A stretch of 61,093 bases of DNA from JARICQ01 sp964527205 (GCA_964527205.1 CAZGQG010000008.1:1-61093), one strand, 5' to 3'. Shown: positions 26,718-36,596, numbered from the stretch's first letter. The notes: generated by a model from the sequence alone, not told the origin. Numbers and translations: made by a program.

Positions 26718-26874
26718 GTGGCTACAGTTCAAGATTTGAAACTATCACCACACAGAAAAAAATAGAGTTGCAAACTCGCTGCGCTCAAACAGTGCAACTC
26801 TATCAATTTTTTTCCTTAGTGGGATAGTTATACAAATCTTTCTCATTAGGCCACTTATCTAATATATTTATCTT
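26699..26874. repeat. 176-bp palindromic element with 17-bp terminal inverted repeats
   Basis: The ends AAGATAAATATATTAGA (26699-26715) and its exact complement (26858-26874) are perfect 17-mers. Inside them the arms go on pairing with gaps (GTGGC/GCCAC, AAGATTTG/CAAATCTT, ACTATC/GATAGT), and the centre is a terminator hairpin. The 388 bp between ribU's promoter and the next gene hold nothing else I can support. It may be a MITE-like element or a long structured RNA end. Confidence 0.65.
26754..26815 (-). terminator. Terminator hairpin in the centre of the palindromic element
   Basis: ATAGAGTTGCA (26762-26772) pairs with TGCAACTCTAT (26793-26803); the minus strand continues with seven T's and the plus strand also has seven T's close by, so it may work in both directions. 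It ends the transcript of the NAD-kinase-like gene. Confidence 0.75.
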
Positions 26875-26962
26875 GATTTCCAGAACTTCCAATTCATTTA
26901 TCCCAATTCCTGAGCTTTAAATATACTCGCCCTATACTTAAACCATCTTCCATCCTATATTT

Positions 26963-28084
26963 TTATAAGCCCTTAACCTTCTCAAGGGATTCTCCGTAGT
27001 AGGTTGTGTGGACTTTTATATAGCCATTGAACATGGCATTTACTTCTTCCATTCCTGTATCTACTAGGAGGGGTCTGTTTTCTAGGGACATTAGCTTGCT
27101 CTTTGGAGCTACTACCATTACATTGTCCTTGCCTACTTTTTTAATTACCTCTCCACTTATCTGCTGGTTACCTCTTCCGAATATATAGCCCTGGCCACCT
27201 ATTACAGTTACTATTATCTTAGCTTTTTCATCTCCTATAATATCTAGGATCTTGTTTTCACTTACATCTGAGGCTATTAATTCTTTATTCCTTACTATAT
27301 CTATTCCTAGAAGGGTGTTCTCTAGACCCATGTTTTCCATTATTGGTCTTATAGTAGTACCTGATCCCATTATATAGTAGGTATCTGGATTGTCCTCCAT
27401 GTCTTCTATCATCTTCTCTGCTATAGCTTCTAAGGATTCTGCTTCATCCGCCACACCTACAGATTTGGTGGTTTGAATAAGTTCAGATTCTACAGGTATA
27501 TTCATATAGCCATAAAGCCTTGCTGTAACTATACCTTCCCTAAACTTTTCCTCATCTATATCCATTACTTCAGCTTCTTTTATTTCTTCTATTTCACCAA
27601 GAAGCATCTTCTTTACTACCTGGCCTGCTGCCTTTGGATGACTTGCATATACTGCAGAGTGAATCTTAACCCCTGCTGGAATTCCTATTGCAGGAATTTC
27701 TGTTCCTATTGCATTGTATATATTTCTTGCTGTACCATCTCCACCGGCAAAGAGAATAAGCTCTACACCTTCCTTAAGCATTGCTTTAGCTGCATCTTCT
27801 GTATCCTGTGGTGAGAAGTCCTCTTTTCCCTCTTCTCCTAAAACTATAGGTTGGAAGCCTAATCCTAAGGCTTCATTTTCTCCCATGTCTCCTGGATATG
27901 TGTATAATTCTATATCATCCTTATGAGGAACTAAGACCTCTAAAGCTCTACATGCCTTGTCTGGAGACTCAGGAACTGCTCCCATTTCTATTGCCTTCTC
28001 TAGGGTTCCTTCTCCATCTGTTCCCTTAAGTCCTACTCTCCCACCCATACCTGCAATGGGATTAACTATAAATCCTAATTTCAT
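26963..28084 (-). CDS. ATP-NAD kinase family protein (COG3199/AcoX-like)
   Basis: 373 residues. It opens MKLGFIVNPIAGMGGRVGLKGTDG and has the NAD-kinase/diacylglycerol-kinase fold signature FAGGDGTARNIYNA, then IGIPAGVKIHSAVYA, and a C-terminal half with YIMGSGTTIRPIM and VTVIGGQGYIFGRGNQQIS. This pattern belongs to the long NAD-kinase-like proteins, distinct from the short NadK (about 270-290 residues), which would be a separate gene. The true substrate is not settled for the family. It lies 38 bp after the amidohydrolase and is probably co-transcribed with it. Confidence 0.85.
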   Translation of the reverse strand: MKLGFIVNPIAGMGGRVGLKGTDGEGTLEKAIEMGAVPESPDKACRALEVLVPHKDDIELYTYPGDMGENEALGLGFQPIVLGEEGKEDFSPQDTEDAAKAMLKEGVELILFAGGDGTARNIYNAIGTEIPAIGIPAGVKIHSAVYASHPKAAGQVVKKMLLGEIEEIKEAEVMDIDEEKFREGIVTARLYGYMNIPVESELIQTTKSVGVADEAESLEAIAEKMIEDMEDNPDTYYIMGSGTTIRPIMENMGLENTLLGIDIVRNKELIASDVSENKILDIIGDEKAKIIVTVIGGQGYIFGRGNQQISGEVIKKVGKDNVMVVAPKSKLMSLENRPLLVDTGMEEVNAMFNGYIKVHTTYYGESLEKVKGL

Positions 28085-28122
28085 TTAATCACTCCTGTGA
28101 GGCCTATGCCTCAAATTTAATT

Positions 28123-29280
28123 TTACTCTGCCTTATAAACTATTTTTCCGTTAATAATAGTATATTTTGGCCTAGCATCTATATCTCTTAATGGATTACC
28201 ATCAAATATAACTATATCTGCATCTTTTCCCTTTTCAATACTTCCTACCCTGTCAGCTATGCCTGATATTTCAGCTGCATTAATAGTAATAGCCTTTAAT
28301 GCTTCCATCTCATCTAAACCATCATTTACAGCAAGTCCTGCACATAGTGCTAGGTGTTGTAGAGGTATAACTGGTGCATCTGTTGTAATTGCAATCTTTA
28401 CTCCAGCTTCTACTAGTACCTTTGGTGTTTGGAAGGATTTGTTTTGAAGCTCAAATTTGGATCTGCTTCCAAAGGTAGGTCCAACTATGGCAGCCCTGCC
28501 TTCCTTGGCAAGTTCATCAGCTATTAGATGTCCCTCTGTACAGTGGTCTAGAGTTAAGTCTACATCAAATTCCTTGGCAATTCTAATAGAAGTAAATATA
28601 TCATCAGCCCTATGAGCATGGGCCTTAAGAGGAATTTCTTTTCTTAGTACAGGAAGCAGGGCTTCCATTTTCATGTCATAATCTGGTCTTTTTGATATGT
28701 CTTCATCATCTTTTTTCTCCATATAAGTTCTAGCCTTAAAAAGAGTTTCACGAAGCATAGAAGCTGTAGCCATTCTTGTTACAGGTGATTTTTTCTGAGA
28801 ATCATATACTCTCTTTGGATTTTCTCCAAAGGCAATCTTCATAGCTACTGGATCCTTTATTACCATATTATCTACCCTATCTCCATAGGTCTTTATAGCT
28901 AAGAAACTTCCACCTATTACATTGGCACTACCTGGTCCTGTTACAGCTGTAGTAACTCCTCCTTCATAGGCTTCTCTAAAGGATATATCCATAGGATTAA
29001 TTGCATCTATGGCCCTAAGCTGAGGTGTTACTGGATCAACCATTTCATTTCCGTCGCTTCCTTCAAAACCTATTCCTTCTTCAAATAAGCCTAGGTGACA
29101 ATGAGCATCTACGAAGCCTGGTGTTAGCATTCTTCCCTCTGCATCTATGGTTTCAACACCTAGAGGGGCAATTAAATCTTCTCCTACCTCTTCAATTATA
29201 CCCTCTTTTATAAGGATTGAACCATTTTCTATCACATCTCCTGCCATGGTGTAAATTTTTGCATTTTTAATTAATATCAT
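28123..29280 (-). CDS. Amidohydrolase (imidazolonepropionase-like)
   Basis: 385 residues of the amidohydrolase superfamily. Metal ligands are visible: DAHCHLGL (HxH), the HAHRADD and DHCTEGHL His residues, and ITTDAPVIPL (Asp). The barrel is closed by GSIEKGKDADIVIFDGNPL. Such enzymes hydrolyse cyclic amides or related bonds; the nearest well-known relatives are imidazolonepropionase and prolidase-type hydrolases. No hut genes are near. GGAGG precedes the ATG. Substrate unknown; its neighbour is the NAD-kinase-like gene. Confidence 0.85.
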   Translation of the reverse strand: MILIKNAKIYTMAGDVIENGSILIKEGIIEEVGEDLIAPLGVETIDAEGRMLTPGFVDAHCHLGLFEEGIGFEGSDGNEMVDPVTPQLRAIDAINPMDISFREAYEGGVTTAVTGPGSANVIGGSFLAIKTYGDRVDNMVIKDPVAMKIAFGENPKRVYDSQKKSPVTRMATASMLRETLFKARTYMEKKDDEDISKRPDYDMKMEALLPVLRKEIPLKAHAHRADDIFTSIRIAKEFDVDLTLDHCTEGHLIADELAKEGRAAIVGPTFGSRSKFELQNKSFQTPKVLVEAGVKIAITTDAPVIPLQHLALCAGLAVNDGLDEMEALKAITINAAEISGIADRVGSIEKGKDADIVIFDGNPLRDIDARPKYTIINGKIVYKAE

Positions 29281-29349
29281 TATTATTCCTCCTTTATTTC
29301 GTTACTCTAAGGATTATTATATCCAATTCCTTTTTCCACTTCAAGCACT

Positions 29350-31449
29350 TTATTCTTTTTTCATACTTAGGGCTATTCTTTCCCTTTCCTTATCAACTTC
29401 TATTATCCTTACCTCTACTATATCTCCCACCTTTACCAGGTCCTTAGGATGCTTGATATACTTATTGGAAAGCTGGGATATGTGCACCAGACCATCCTGG
29501 GACACCCCAATATCTACAAAGGCACCAAAGTCCACAACATTTCTAACAGTTCCCTGAAGCACCATTCCCCTATTAAGATCATCTATCTCCAGTATATCTT
29601 GCTTTAGGATTGGCTTAGGCATGTCTTCCCTTGGGTCTCTTCCAGGTTTTTCCAGCTCCCTTACAATATCTTCCAGGGTAGGTAGGCCTACATCTAATTC
29701 CTCTGCCAAAAGATCTAAGTCTTCCTCTGAATAGTCCTTTCCTATTAATTTCTCTGCTATCTTATAGGACTCTGGATGGACTCCTGTATTGTCTAGAGGA
29801 TTTTTTCCATCTGGGATTCTTAAGAAGCCTGCACACTGGACAAAGGTCTTTTTCCCCAGTCCCTTAACATCCATTAATTGTTTTCTATCTGTAAACTTAT
29901 CTATATCTTCCCTGTGTTTTAATAGGCTATTGGCCACCCTAGTGGATATGCCTGCTACATATTTTAAGAGGGGAGCACTGGCTGTATTTATGTTTACCCC
30001 CACTGTATTTACACTGTCTTCTACTACACCCTTTAGGGCCTCATCTAATTTACCTTGATTGAGATCATGTTGGTACTGGCCTACTCCTATATGTTTTGGA
30101 TCTATCTTAACCAATTCTGCCAGGGGATCTTGCAGTCTTCTTCCTATGGACACGGCTCCCCTTATGGATACATCCAGGTCAGGAAACTCCTTGATACCTA
30201 CCTCTGAAGCAGAGTATATTGAAGCTCCTGCTTCATTTACAATGGCATAGGCTACATCATCTTTTATTTCCTTTAGCATCTCTGCCACAATAAGCTCTAC
30301 TTCCCTGGAAGCAGTTCCATTTCCTATGGCAATTACATTGATATTATGCTTTTCAATTAGACCCATCATTGTATTTTTTGATTTTTCTACTTGATTTTGT
30401 GGGGCTGTAGGATAGATAGTTGTATAATCTAGGACCCTACCATTTCCATTTACCACTGCCAGCTTGGATCCAGTCCTAAAGCCTGGGTCTATAGCCATTA
30501 CATTTTTTCCATCAATAGGCGGCTGCATAAGAAGGGGTTTTAGATTTAGAGAAAATACCTTTATAGCCTCCTCCTCTGCCCTTTCAGTTAGGAGATTTCT
30601 AGTTTCCCTCTCCAAGGAAGGAAAGAGTAGTCTTTTATAACCATCCTCTATAGCCTCTTCTAAATACTTAGCTGTATCAGATCCTCTTTTTCCTATCCAT
30701 TTGCTTTTTAAAAGACTTAGAACAAGTTCTTCCTCTATCCAAAGACCTACCCTTAGCTTCTTATCTTTTTCACCACGATTTATGGCAAGAACCCTATGGT
30801 TGGCCATGGCCTTTACAGGTTCCTTATAATCATAGTACATTTCATAAACTGTCTTTTCATCCTTGTCCACAGCCTCTGTCCTTATTACTCCAGACCTATT
30901 TATTATATTTTTTATTGTCTCCCTATTATCTGCATCATCAGATATGATTTCTGCAATTATATCCATGGCTCCAGCAAGGGCATCCTCCAGATTCTCTACT
31001 TCTTTTTCTGGATCAATAAAACTCCTTGCAAAATCCTCAAATTCCTGGCCCTCCATGCTTTGGTCTAGGATTAGCTGAGCCAAATCTTCCAAACCCTTTT
31101 CCTTGGCCATGGTTGCCCTTGTCCTTCTCCTTGGTCTAAAGGGCCTATATAAGTCATCTACTCTTTGAAGGGAATCAGAACTTAGAATATCGGCCTTAAG
31201 CTCCTCTGTAAGCTTTCCCTGTTCCTGGATTATCCTTATAGTATCTTCCTTCTTGCCCTGTAAATTCCTTAGGTACTCCAGCCTATTGGCCAGGTCCCTA
31301 ATAACCATATCCTGAAGTTCTCCTGTTTTTTCCTTCCTATATCTAGCTATGAAAGGAATAGTATTTCCCTCATCTAAAAGCTCTACTGTGTTTTTTACTT
31401 GACCTAGCTTTAGTTCCAATTCATCTGCTAATTGTTTTAATATATCCAT
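29350..31449 (-). CDS. tex: Tex family RNA-binding protein
   Basis: Transcription accessory protein. 699 residues: N-terminal helical Tex domain (ELKLGQVKNTVELLDEGNTIPFIARYRKE), a YqgF-like RNase H fold (MAIDPGFRTGSKLAVV), a helix-hairpin-helix part (VGVNINTASAPLLKYVAGI) and a C-terminal S1 domain from about 625 (GMVLQGTVRNVVDFGAFVDIG). Acts in RNA metabolism and transcription; exact role in Firmicutes is not fixed. Downstream of prfB in the same direction. Confidence 0.95.
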   Translation of the reverse strand: MDILKQLADELELKLGQVKNTVELLDEGNTIPFIARYRKEKTGELQDMVIRDLANRLEYLRNLQGKKEDTIRIIQEQGKLTEELKADILSSDSLQRVDDLYRPFRPRRRTRATMAKEKGLEDLAQLILDQSMEGQEFEDFARSFIDPEKEVENLEDALAGAMDIIAEIISDDADNRETIKNIINRSGVIRTEAVDKDEKTVYEMYYDYKEPVKAMANHRVLAINRGEKDKKLRVGLWIEEELVLSLLKSKWIGKRGSDTAKYLEEAIEDGYKRLLFPSLERETRNLLTERAEEEAIKVFSLNLKPLLMQPPIDGKNVMAIDPGFRTGSKLAVVNGNGRVLDYTTIYPTAPQNQVEKSKNTMMGLIEKHNINVIAIGNGTASREVELIVAEMLKEIKDDVAYAIVNEAGASIYSASEVGIKEFPDLDVSIRGAVSIGRRLQDPLAELVKIDPKHIGVGQYQHDLNQGKLDEALKGVVEDSVNTVGVNINTASAPLLKYVAGISTRVANSLLKHREDIDKFTDRKQLMDVKGLGKKTFVQCAGFLRIPDGKNPLDNTGVHPESYKIAEKLIGKDYSEEDLDLLAEELDVGLPTLEDIVRELEKPGRDPREDMPKPILKQDILEIDDLNRGMVLQGTVRNVVDFGAFVDIGVSQDGLVHISQLSNKYIKHPKDLVKVGDIVEVRIIEVDKERERIALSMKKE

Positions 31450-31531
31450 CTTATCTACCCTCTCTATAATCTATATGTAACTTACTACAAATAGGCTCTA
31501 GGCCCTAAAGCCTAAATAATATTAGCCCTTT

Positions 31532-32639
31532 CTAGGAAAGGGCTCTCATTTTTAAATACTCATTTATAAATATATCTATATCTCCATCCATAACCTTTGA
31601 TGTATCCCCTACTTCTGTGTCTGTTCTATGGTCTTTTACCATGCTATAGGGATGGAAGACATAACTTCTTATCTGGGATCCCCAGGCAATTTGATTGTAG
31701 CTGCCCTGCAGGTCCTCTATTCTTTCCTTTTGCTCTTCTTCCTTTAATTGGACAAGCTTGGCCTTTAACATGTTCATTGCCGTTTCTCTATTTGTAATTT
31801 GGGATCTTTCATTTTGGCACTGGACCACAAGTCCAGTAGGTATGTGAGTTATCCTAACTGCTGAATCTGTGGTGTTTACATGCTGGCCTCCAGCTCCCCC
31901 AGATCTGTAGGTGTCTATCTTTAGGTCTGCTTGGTTTATGTCTATTTCCTCATCATCATCTATTTGAGGATAAACATCTATGCTGGCAAAACTTGTATGT
32001 CTCTTACCTGCACTATCAAAGGGAGATATTCTCACTAGTCTGTGAACACCCTTTTCTGCCTTTAAGTAACCATAGGCATTGTGTCCCTTAATAAGAAGGG
32101 TAACCGCCTTTATTCCCCCTTCAGTATCCGCAAGGAAATCAAGGGTCTCCACTGGAAAACCCTTATTATCTGCCCATCTTCTATACATTCTAAGAAGCAT
32201 CTCTGCCCAGTCCTGGGCTTCAAGGCCACCTGCTCCAGAATGTATGGCAAGTATGGCATTGTTGTCATCATATTCTCCAGATAGGAGGGTCTTTAGTTTA
32301 AAATCCTCAGCCCTCTTATCTATATTTTTTATGGCTGCCTTTACTTCATTGTAGATACTATAGGCCTCTTCTTCTAAGATCATCTCTATTAGGGTTTCCG
32401 TATCTTCTATTTCCCCTATTAGAGAGTCATATTCCTCCACTTGTTTTTTAAGCTTATTTATCTTTTGCATGGTTTTTTGTGCCTTAGAGGAGTCATCCCA
32501 AAAACCTTCTCCGTAAGACTCTTCTTCCAGTTCCTTCATTTCAAGTCTTATGCTAGATAGGTCAAAGTGAAACACCTAATTCTTTTACCATCTCTTTTGC
32601 ACCTTTAAGGTGTTCTCGGTCTAAATAAATATCTTCCAT
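31532..32639 (-). CDS. prfB: Peptide chain release factor 2, programmed +1 frameshift
   Basis: Recognises UAA and UGA stop codons. The first frame starts at ATG 32639 (AAGGAG upstream) and runs 25 codons to CTT TGA at 32562-32567. Slipping by one base (CTT T|GAC) joins it to the long frame 31532-32563, for a total of 368 residues, the usual RF2 size. The GGQ motif is in RSGGAGGQHVNTTDSAVRITH. The slip site CTTTGAC is the classic one; a weak AGGTG lies upstream as the internal Shine-Dalgarno. Low RF2 causes more slipping, so synthesis is self-controlled. The gene follows secA by 40 bp. Confidence 0.97.
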
Positions 32640-32679
32640 CTAACTACTCCTTTCAGTCCCAATTTATAGTAACTATAAA

Positions 32680-35418
32680 TTAGCGACCACAGCATCTCTT
32701 ATATTTTTTACCACTGCCACATGGACAAGGTTCATTTCTTCCTACTTTTCTCTCCCTATTTACCACAGTCTTCGGTCCCACTGCTCCGTCTCTATTGGCT
32801 ATGCTTGGCTCTGCTACTTTCTTTCTTTGGATCTTGTCTGGGTTTTCAACTTGATATAAAAATCTTACCGTATCTTCCCATATACTTTGGGTCATTTCAT
32901 CAAACATATCAAAACCTTCTATTTGATAGGCACGTACAGGATCTACTTGCCCTGCTGCCCTAAGTCCAATTCCCTGTCTTAATTGATCCATAGCATCTAT
33001 ATGGTCCATCCACTTTGTATCAACTACTTGAAGAAGTATTACTCTTTCCAGTTCCCTAAATCTTTCTTCTCCAAATTCCTCTTCACGGGACTGGTATTTG
33101 CTAGCTGCTTTTTCCATTATATTCTGGTTTAAGCTTTCCCTAGAAATACTTTCTATATCACTGGTATCTATAAATTTACCATCTAGATTAAATAATTTAA
33201 TCATTTGATTTTCAAGTCCTTCTAAGTCCCATTCTTCTGGGAATTGACTTTGGCTAGTGTATAGTTCTATATTCATCTCTACCAGGTTTTTAACCATATT
33301 CTCTATATGTTCCTTCAGGCTGCTGCCCTCCAGGACCTTACGTCTTTCTCCATAGATTACTTCTCTTTGCTTGTTCATTACATCGTCATATTGCAATACA
33401 TGCTTTCTTATGGCAAAGTTGTTTCCCTCTACCTTCTTTTGAGCATTTTCTATGGATTTGGTAAGTATTGCATGTTCCAGTGGCTCATCATCTGGCATAT
33501 TAAGAGTAGCTACTAAGTTTTGCATCCTCTCTCCACCAAAAAGTCTCATTAAATCATCATCTAAACTAATATAAAACCTTGAAGAACCTGGGTCTCCCTG
33601 TCTACCAGCACGACCCCTAAGCTGATTATCGATTCTTCTAGACTCATGTCTTTCTGTTCCTATTATATGAAGGCCACCAGCCTGGATTACCTTTTCATTT
33701 TCTATATCCGTTTCCTTCTTGTATTCTTCTTCTAACTTATTATGAAGTTCCCTTGCTGCTCTTACTTCCTCATCCTCAGTTTCTATTGTGGCATCCACAG
33801 AGTTTATAAGTTCCTCACTTATACCCTGCTTTTTCATATCCAGTTTTGCAAGGAAATCTGGATTTCCTCCAAGTACTATGTCCGTACCCCTACCAGCCAT
33901 ATTTGTAGCTATGGTAACTGCTCCAAATCTACCAGCCTGGGCTACTATTTCTGCCTCTCTTTCATGATACTTAGCATTAAGTACCTCATGCTTGATTCCC
34001 TCTCTTTTAAGAACCTGGGAAAGCAATTCTGATTTTTCAATGCTTATGGTACCAACAAGTATAGGTTGACCCTTAGCATTTCTTTCCTTAATTTCCTCTG
34101 CTACAGCCCTAAACTTGGCAGCCTCATCCCTATATATTACATCTGGATTATCTTCCCTTATAACTGGCTTGTTGGTTGGGATCTCAACTACGTCCATATT
34201 GTAGATCTCCCTAAACTCTGATTCCTCTGTCTTTGCTGTACCAGTCATACCGGATAGCTTTTCATACATTCTAAAGTAGTTCTGGAAGGTTATGGTAGCT
34301 AGGGTTTTTGACTCACTTCTTACATCCAAACCTTCCTTAGCTTCTATGGCCTGGTGGAGTCCTGCACTGTACCTTCTACCATACATAAGCCTTCCTGTAA
34401 ATTCGTCTACTATGAGAACTTCCCCATCCTTGACTACATAGTCATCATCCCGTCTCATTATACTCCTAGCCTTAAGGGCTTGGTTTATGTGATGGGCAAT
34501 TTCCATATTATCTAAATCTGAAAGGTTTTCTATTCCAAAGAACTTTTCTGCCTTTTCAATTCCCTTTTCAGTTATTGCTACAGACTTAGCCTTTTCATCA
34601 ATGGTAAAGTCTACGGTTTCTTCTTTTATCTCCCTGTCAAAGGGATCCTTTTTCTTTTCACTTTCTTCTATAACTCTGCTGGTAAGGTTGCTGGCAAATC
34701 TATCTGCCATTTGATATAACTCAGTTGATTTATCTCCCCTACCGGAAATAATAAGAGGTGTTCTTGCCTCGTCTACTAGTATTGAGTCAACCTCATCCAC
34801 TATTGCATAGTAAAGAGGTCTTTGTACCATCTCTTCCTTGTAGATAACCATATTATCCCTTAGATAATCAAAGCCAAACTCATTGTTAGTACCATAGGTA
34901 ATGTCCGCCTTATAGGCAGCTATTCTCTCTTCCTTGGTGATTCCATGTATAATGCATCCCACACTAAGTCCTAGAAACTGATAGATCTTACCCATCCATT
35001 CCATGTCTCTTTTTGCAAGATAATCATTTACTGTGATTATATGAACTCCCTTTCCTGTCAGTCCATTTAAATATGCGGGGAGAGTTGCAACTAGGGTCTT
35101 ACCCTCACCGGTTTTCATTTCTGCAATCCTACCTTGATGCAGGATTATTCCCCCTTCTATCTGAACCCTAAAGTGCTTCATACCCAGCACCCTCCATGCA
35201 GCTTCCCTGACTACTGCGTAGGCCTCAGGAAGGATTTCATCTAAAGTTTCACCTTGATCTATTCTATTTTTAAACTCATCTGTTTTTGCCTTTAAGTCTT
35301 TATCGCTTAATTCCTTCATCCTATCTTCAAATGATTCTACTCCGTCTGCTAAATTTGATACCTTCTTTAATTCTCTCTGGCTATAAGAGCCAAATATTTT
35401 TTCTAAGAAACTTGCCAC
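32680..35418 (-). CDS. secA: Protein translocase ATPase SecA
   Basis: Motor that drives proteins through SecYEG. 912 residues: Walker A MKTGEGKTLVATLPAYLN, DEAD motif VDEVDSILVDEARTPLIISG, the AGRGTDIVLGG helicase motif, RGRAGRQGDPGSSRFYISLDD, and a C-terminal zinc motif CPCGSGKKYKRCC that binds SecB-like partners or phospholipid. The order hpf-secA-prfB is common in Firmicutes. One SecA only is visible here. Confidence 0.99.
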   Translation of the reverse strand: MASFLEKIFGSYSQRELKKVSNLADGVESFEDRMKELSDKDLKAKTDEFKNRIDQGETLDEILPEAYAVVREAAWRVLGMKHFRVQIEGGIILHQGRIAEMKTGEGKTLVATLPAYLNGLTGKGVHIITVNDYLAKRDMEWMGKIYQFLGLSVGCIIHGITKEERIAAYKADITYGTNNEFGFDYLRDNMVIYKEEMVQRPLYYAIVDEVDSILVDEARTPLIISGRGDKSTELYQMADRFASNLTSRVIEESEKKKDPFDREIKEETVDFTIDEKAKSVAITEKGIEKAEKFFGIENLSDLDNMEIAHHINQALKARSIMRRDDDYVVKDGEVLIVDEFTGRLMYGRRYSAGLHQAIEAKEGLDVRSESKTLATITFQNYFRMYEKLSGMTGTAKTEESEFREIYNMDVVEIPTNKPVIREDNPDVIYRDEAAKFRAVAEEIKERNAKGQPILVGTISIEKSELLSQVLKREGIKHEVLNAKYHEREAEIVAQAGRFGAVTIATNMAGRGTDIVLGGNPDFLAKLDMKKQGISEELINSVDATIETEDEEVRAARELHNKLEEEYKKETDIENEKVIQAGGLHIIGTERHESRRIDNQLRGRAGRQGDPGSSRFYISLDDDLMRLFGGERMQNLVATLNMPDDEPLEHAILTKSIENAQKKVEGNNFAIRKHVLQYDDVMNKQREVIYGERRKVLEGSSLKEHIENMVKNLVEMNIELYTSQSQFPEEWDLEGLENQMIKLFNLDGKFIDTSDIESISRESLNQNIMEKAASKYQSREEEFGEERFRELERVILLQVVDTKWMDHIDAMDQLRQGIGLRAAGQVDPVRAYQIEGFDMFDEMTQSIWEDTVRFLYQVENPDKIQRKKVAEPSIANRDGAVGPKTVVNRERKVGRNEPCPCGSGKKYKRCCGR

Positions 35419-35479
35419 TAAAAGACCACCTTTCTACTTAATTACATCTATCATATTATTTTATCACTTTATTAATTTT

Positions 35480-35539
35480 CTTTCAACTTATTATACATTA
35501 TATACTCCCAAGCTTCTAGCCTTTGTCAATTAAAAAAAT
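35480..35539 (-). promoter_or_regulatory. Possible secA promoter
   Basis: In the 171 bp after hpf the minus strand carries TTGACA followed after 19 bp by TATATA and after 21 by TATAAT. The spacer is longer than the ideal, so this is a weak call. Confidence 0.4.
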
Positions 35540-35562
35540 GCGAGATATAAAATCTCGCATTC
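35532..35562 (-). terminator. Intrinsic terminator of hpf
   Basis: ATGCGAGAT pairs with ATCTCGCAT around a short A/T loop, with seven T on the minus strand. Confidence 0.85.
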
Positions 35563-35589
35563 CTATTATTACATCATTATTAATTTAAA

Positions 35590-36126
35590 TTACATTTCTG
35601 GTTCAATTAGTCCGTAGTTTCCATCATTCCTCTTATAAACTACGCTGGTTTCTCCACTATCTGCATCCATAAATACAAAGAAGTTGTGGCCTAGAAGTTC
35701 CATTTGTAAAACTGCCTCTTCCTGCATCATAGGCTTAAGAAGGAATCTCTTTCTTCTTACTATCTTAGGCTCATCGCTTTCTTGCTTTTCATCTTCCAAT
35801 GGCTTCAAGTTTTCAAATCTAATTGTCTCAGTATTCCTATACCTGTCTTGTAATTTTGTCTTATGCTTTCTAATTTGTCTCTCAAGTACATCCACTGCCT
35901 TGTCTATAGAAGCATACATGTCATCTGATGATTCCTCTGCTCTTATTATCGTACCTGGTAGGCTTATGGTAACCTCTATAATCTTTCTGTTCTTTTCAGA
36001 ACTAAAGGTTACATCTCCCTGAATATCTTTTTGGAAATACTTATCCAATCTCCCCATCTTTTTGTCTGTTACATCTCTTAGTGCTTGTGTAAGATCCATA
36101 TTCTTTCCAGTGTAGTTTAAATTCAT
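35590..36126 (-). CDS. hpf: Ribosome hibernation promoting factor, long form
   Basis: 178 residues. The N-terminal 100 residues are the S30AE fold that sits in the decoding channel (MNLNYTGKNMDLTQALRDVTDKKMGRLDKYF), and the C-terminal 55 (RRKRFLLKPMMQEEAVLQMELLGHNFFVF) dimerise two 70S ribosomes into the 100S form. The two-domain length is the Firmicutes type. Immediately upstream of secA. Confidence 0.97.
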   Translation of the reverse strand: MNLNYTGKNMDLTQALRDVTDKKMGRLDKYFQKDIQGDVTFSSEKNRKIIEVTISLPGTIIRAEESSDDMYASIDKAVDVLERQIRKHKTKLQDRYRNTETIRFENLKPLEDEKQESDEPKIVRRKRFLLKPMMQEEAVLQMELLGHNFFVFMDADSGETSVVYKRNDGNYGLIEPEM

Positions 36127-36288
36127 AAACCCAGCTCCTTTCGAAATAAGTAATATTTTTTAATATTTACTTATGTTGTGTATATTAGTATCTATACCCT
36201 GATTTAATAATTAGTAACAAAAACTATAAATATCCCTGTTTTTATTATTCCTAGGAGGGGAAATCCTATTTTAAGAGAAACTACTCAC

Positions 36289-36386
36289 ATATACACAATA
36301 CTTATCCACAATTACAGCCTTGAGCCTGTGGACTATGTGTATAAGTCTAGGGAAAGTCTTAGGTCTCAACTTCCCCCTGTTGATAA
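36289..36386. other. Cluster of DnaA-box-like sequences B
   Basis: TTATCCACA (36302-36310, perfect); minus strand TTATACACA (36336-36344) and TTATCAACA (36378-36386), one mismatch each; ATATACACA (36289) and TAGTCCACA (36327, minus) with two. The order ACACA-spacer-TTATCCACA-CAGCC also occurs in the cluster at 20190. Confidence 0.4.
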
Positions 36387-36596
36387 GTTAGGGACAAGTC
36401 CTTAGTATGTATTTCTTTTAAATATTCTAATAACTATAATATATTTTAATTTTTCTCTTATAATTAGCATTATCCTATAAATTTTCAACCTAGATAATAA
36501 TTTTATATTCTACATATTATTTGTATTTATACACATCTTTTCTAAGTCTATACATTTATAGTTTAAATTGCAAAAGGATTTTCAATTTTTTTCCTA

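Noticed and set aside
27473..27814. Plus-strand Tyr/Cys-rich 113-codon frame
   Set aside because: Shadow of the NAD-kinase-like gene on the other strand, with no ribosome site.
32565..32639. Separate small gene before the long prfB frame
   Set aside because: It is the first exon-like part of the frameshifted RF2 gene, ending at the CTTTGAC slip site.
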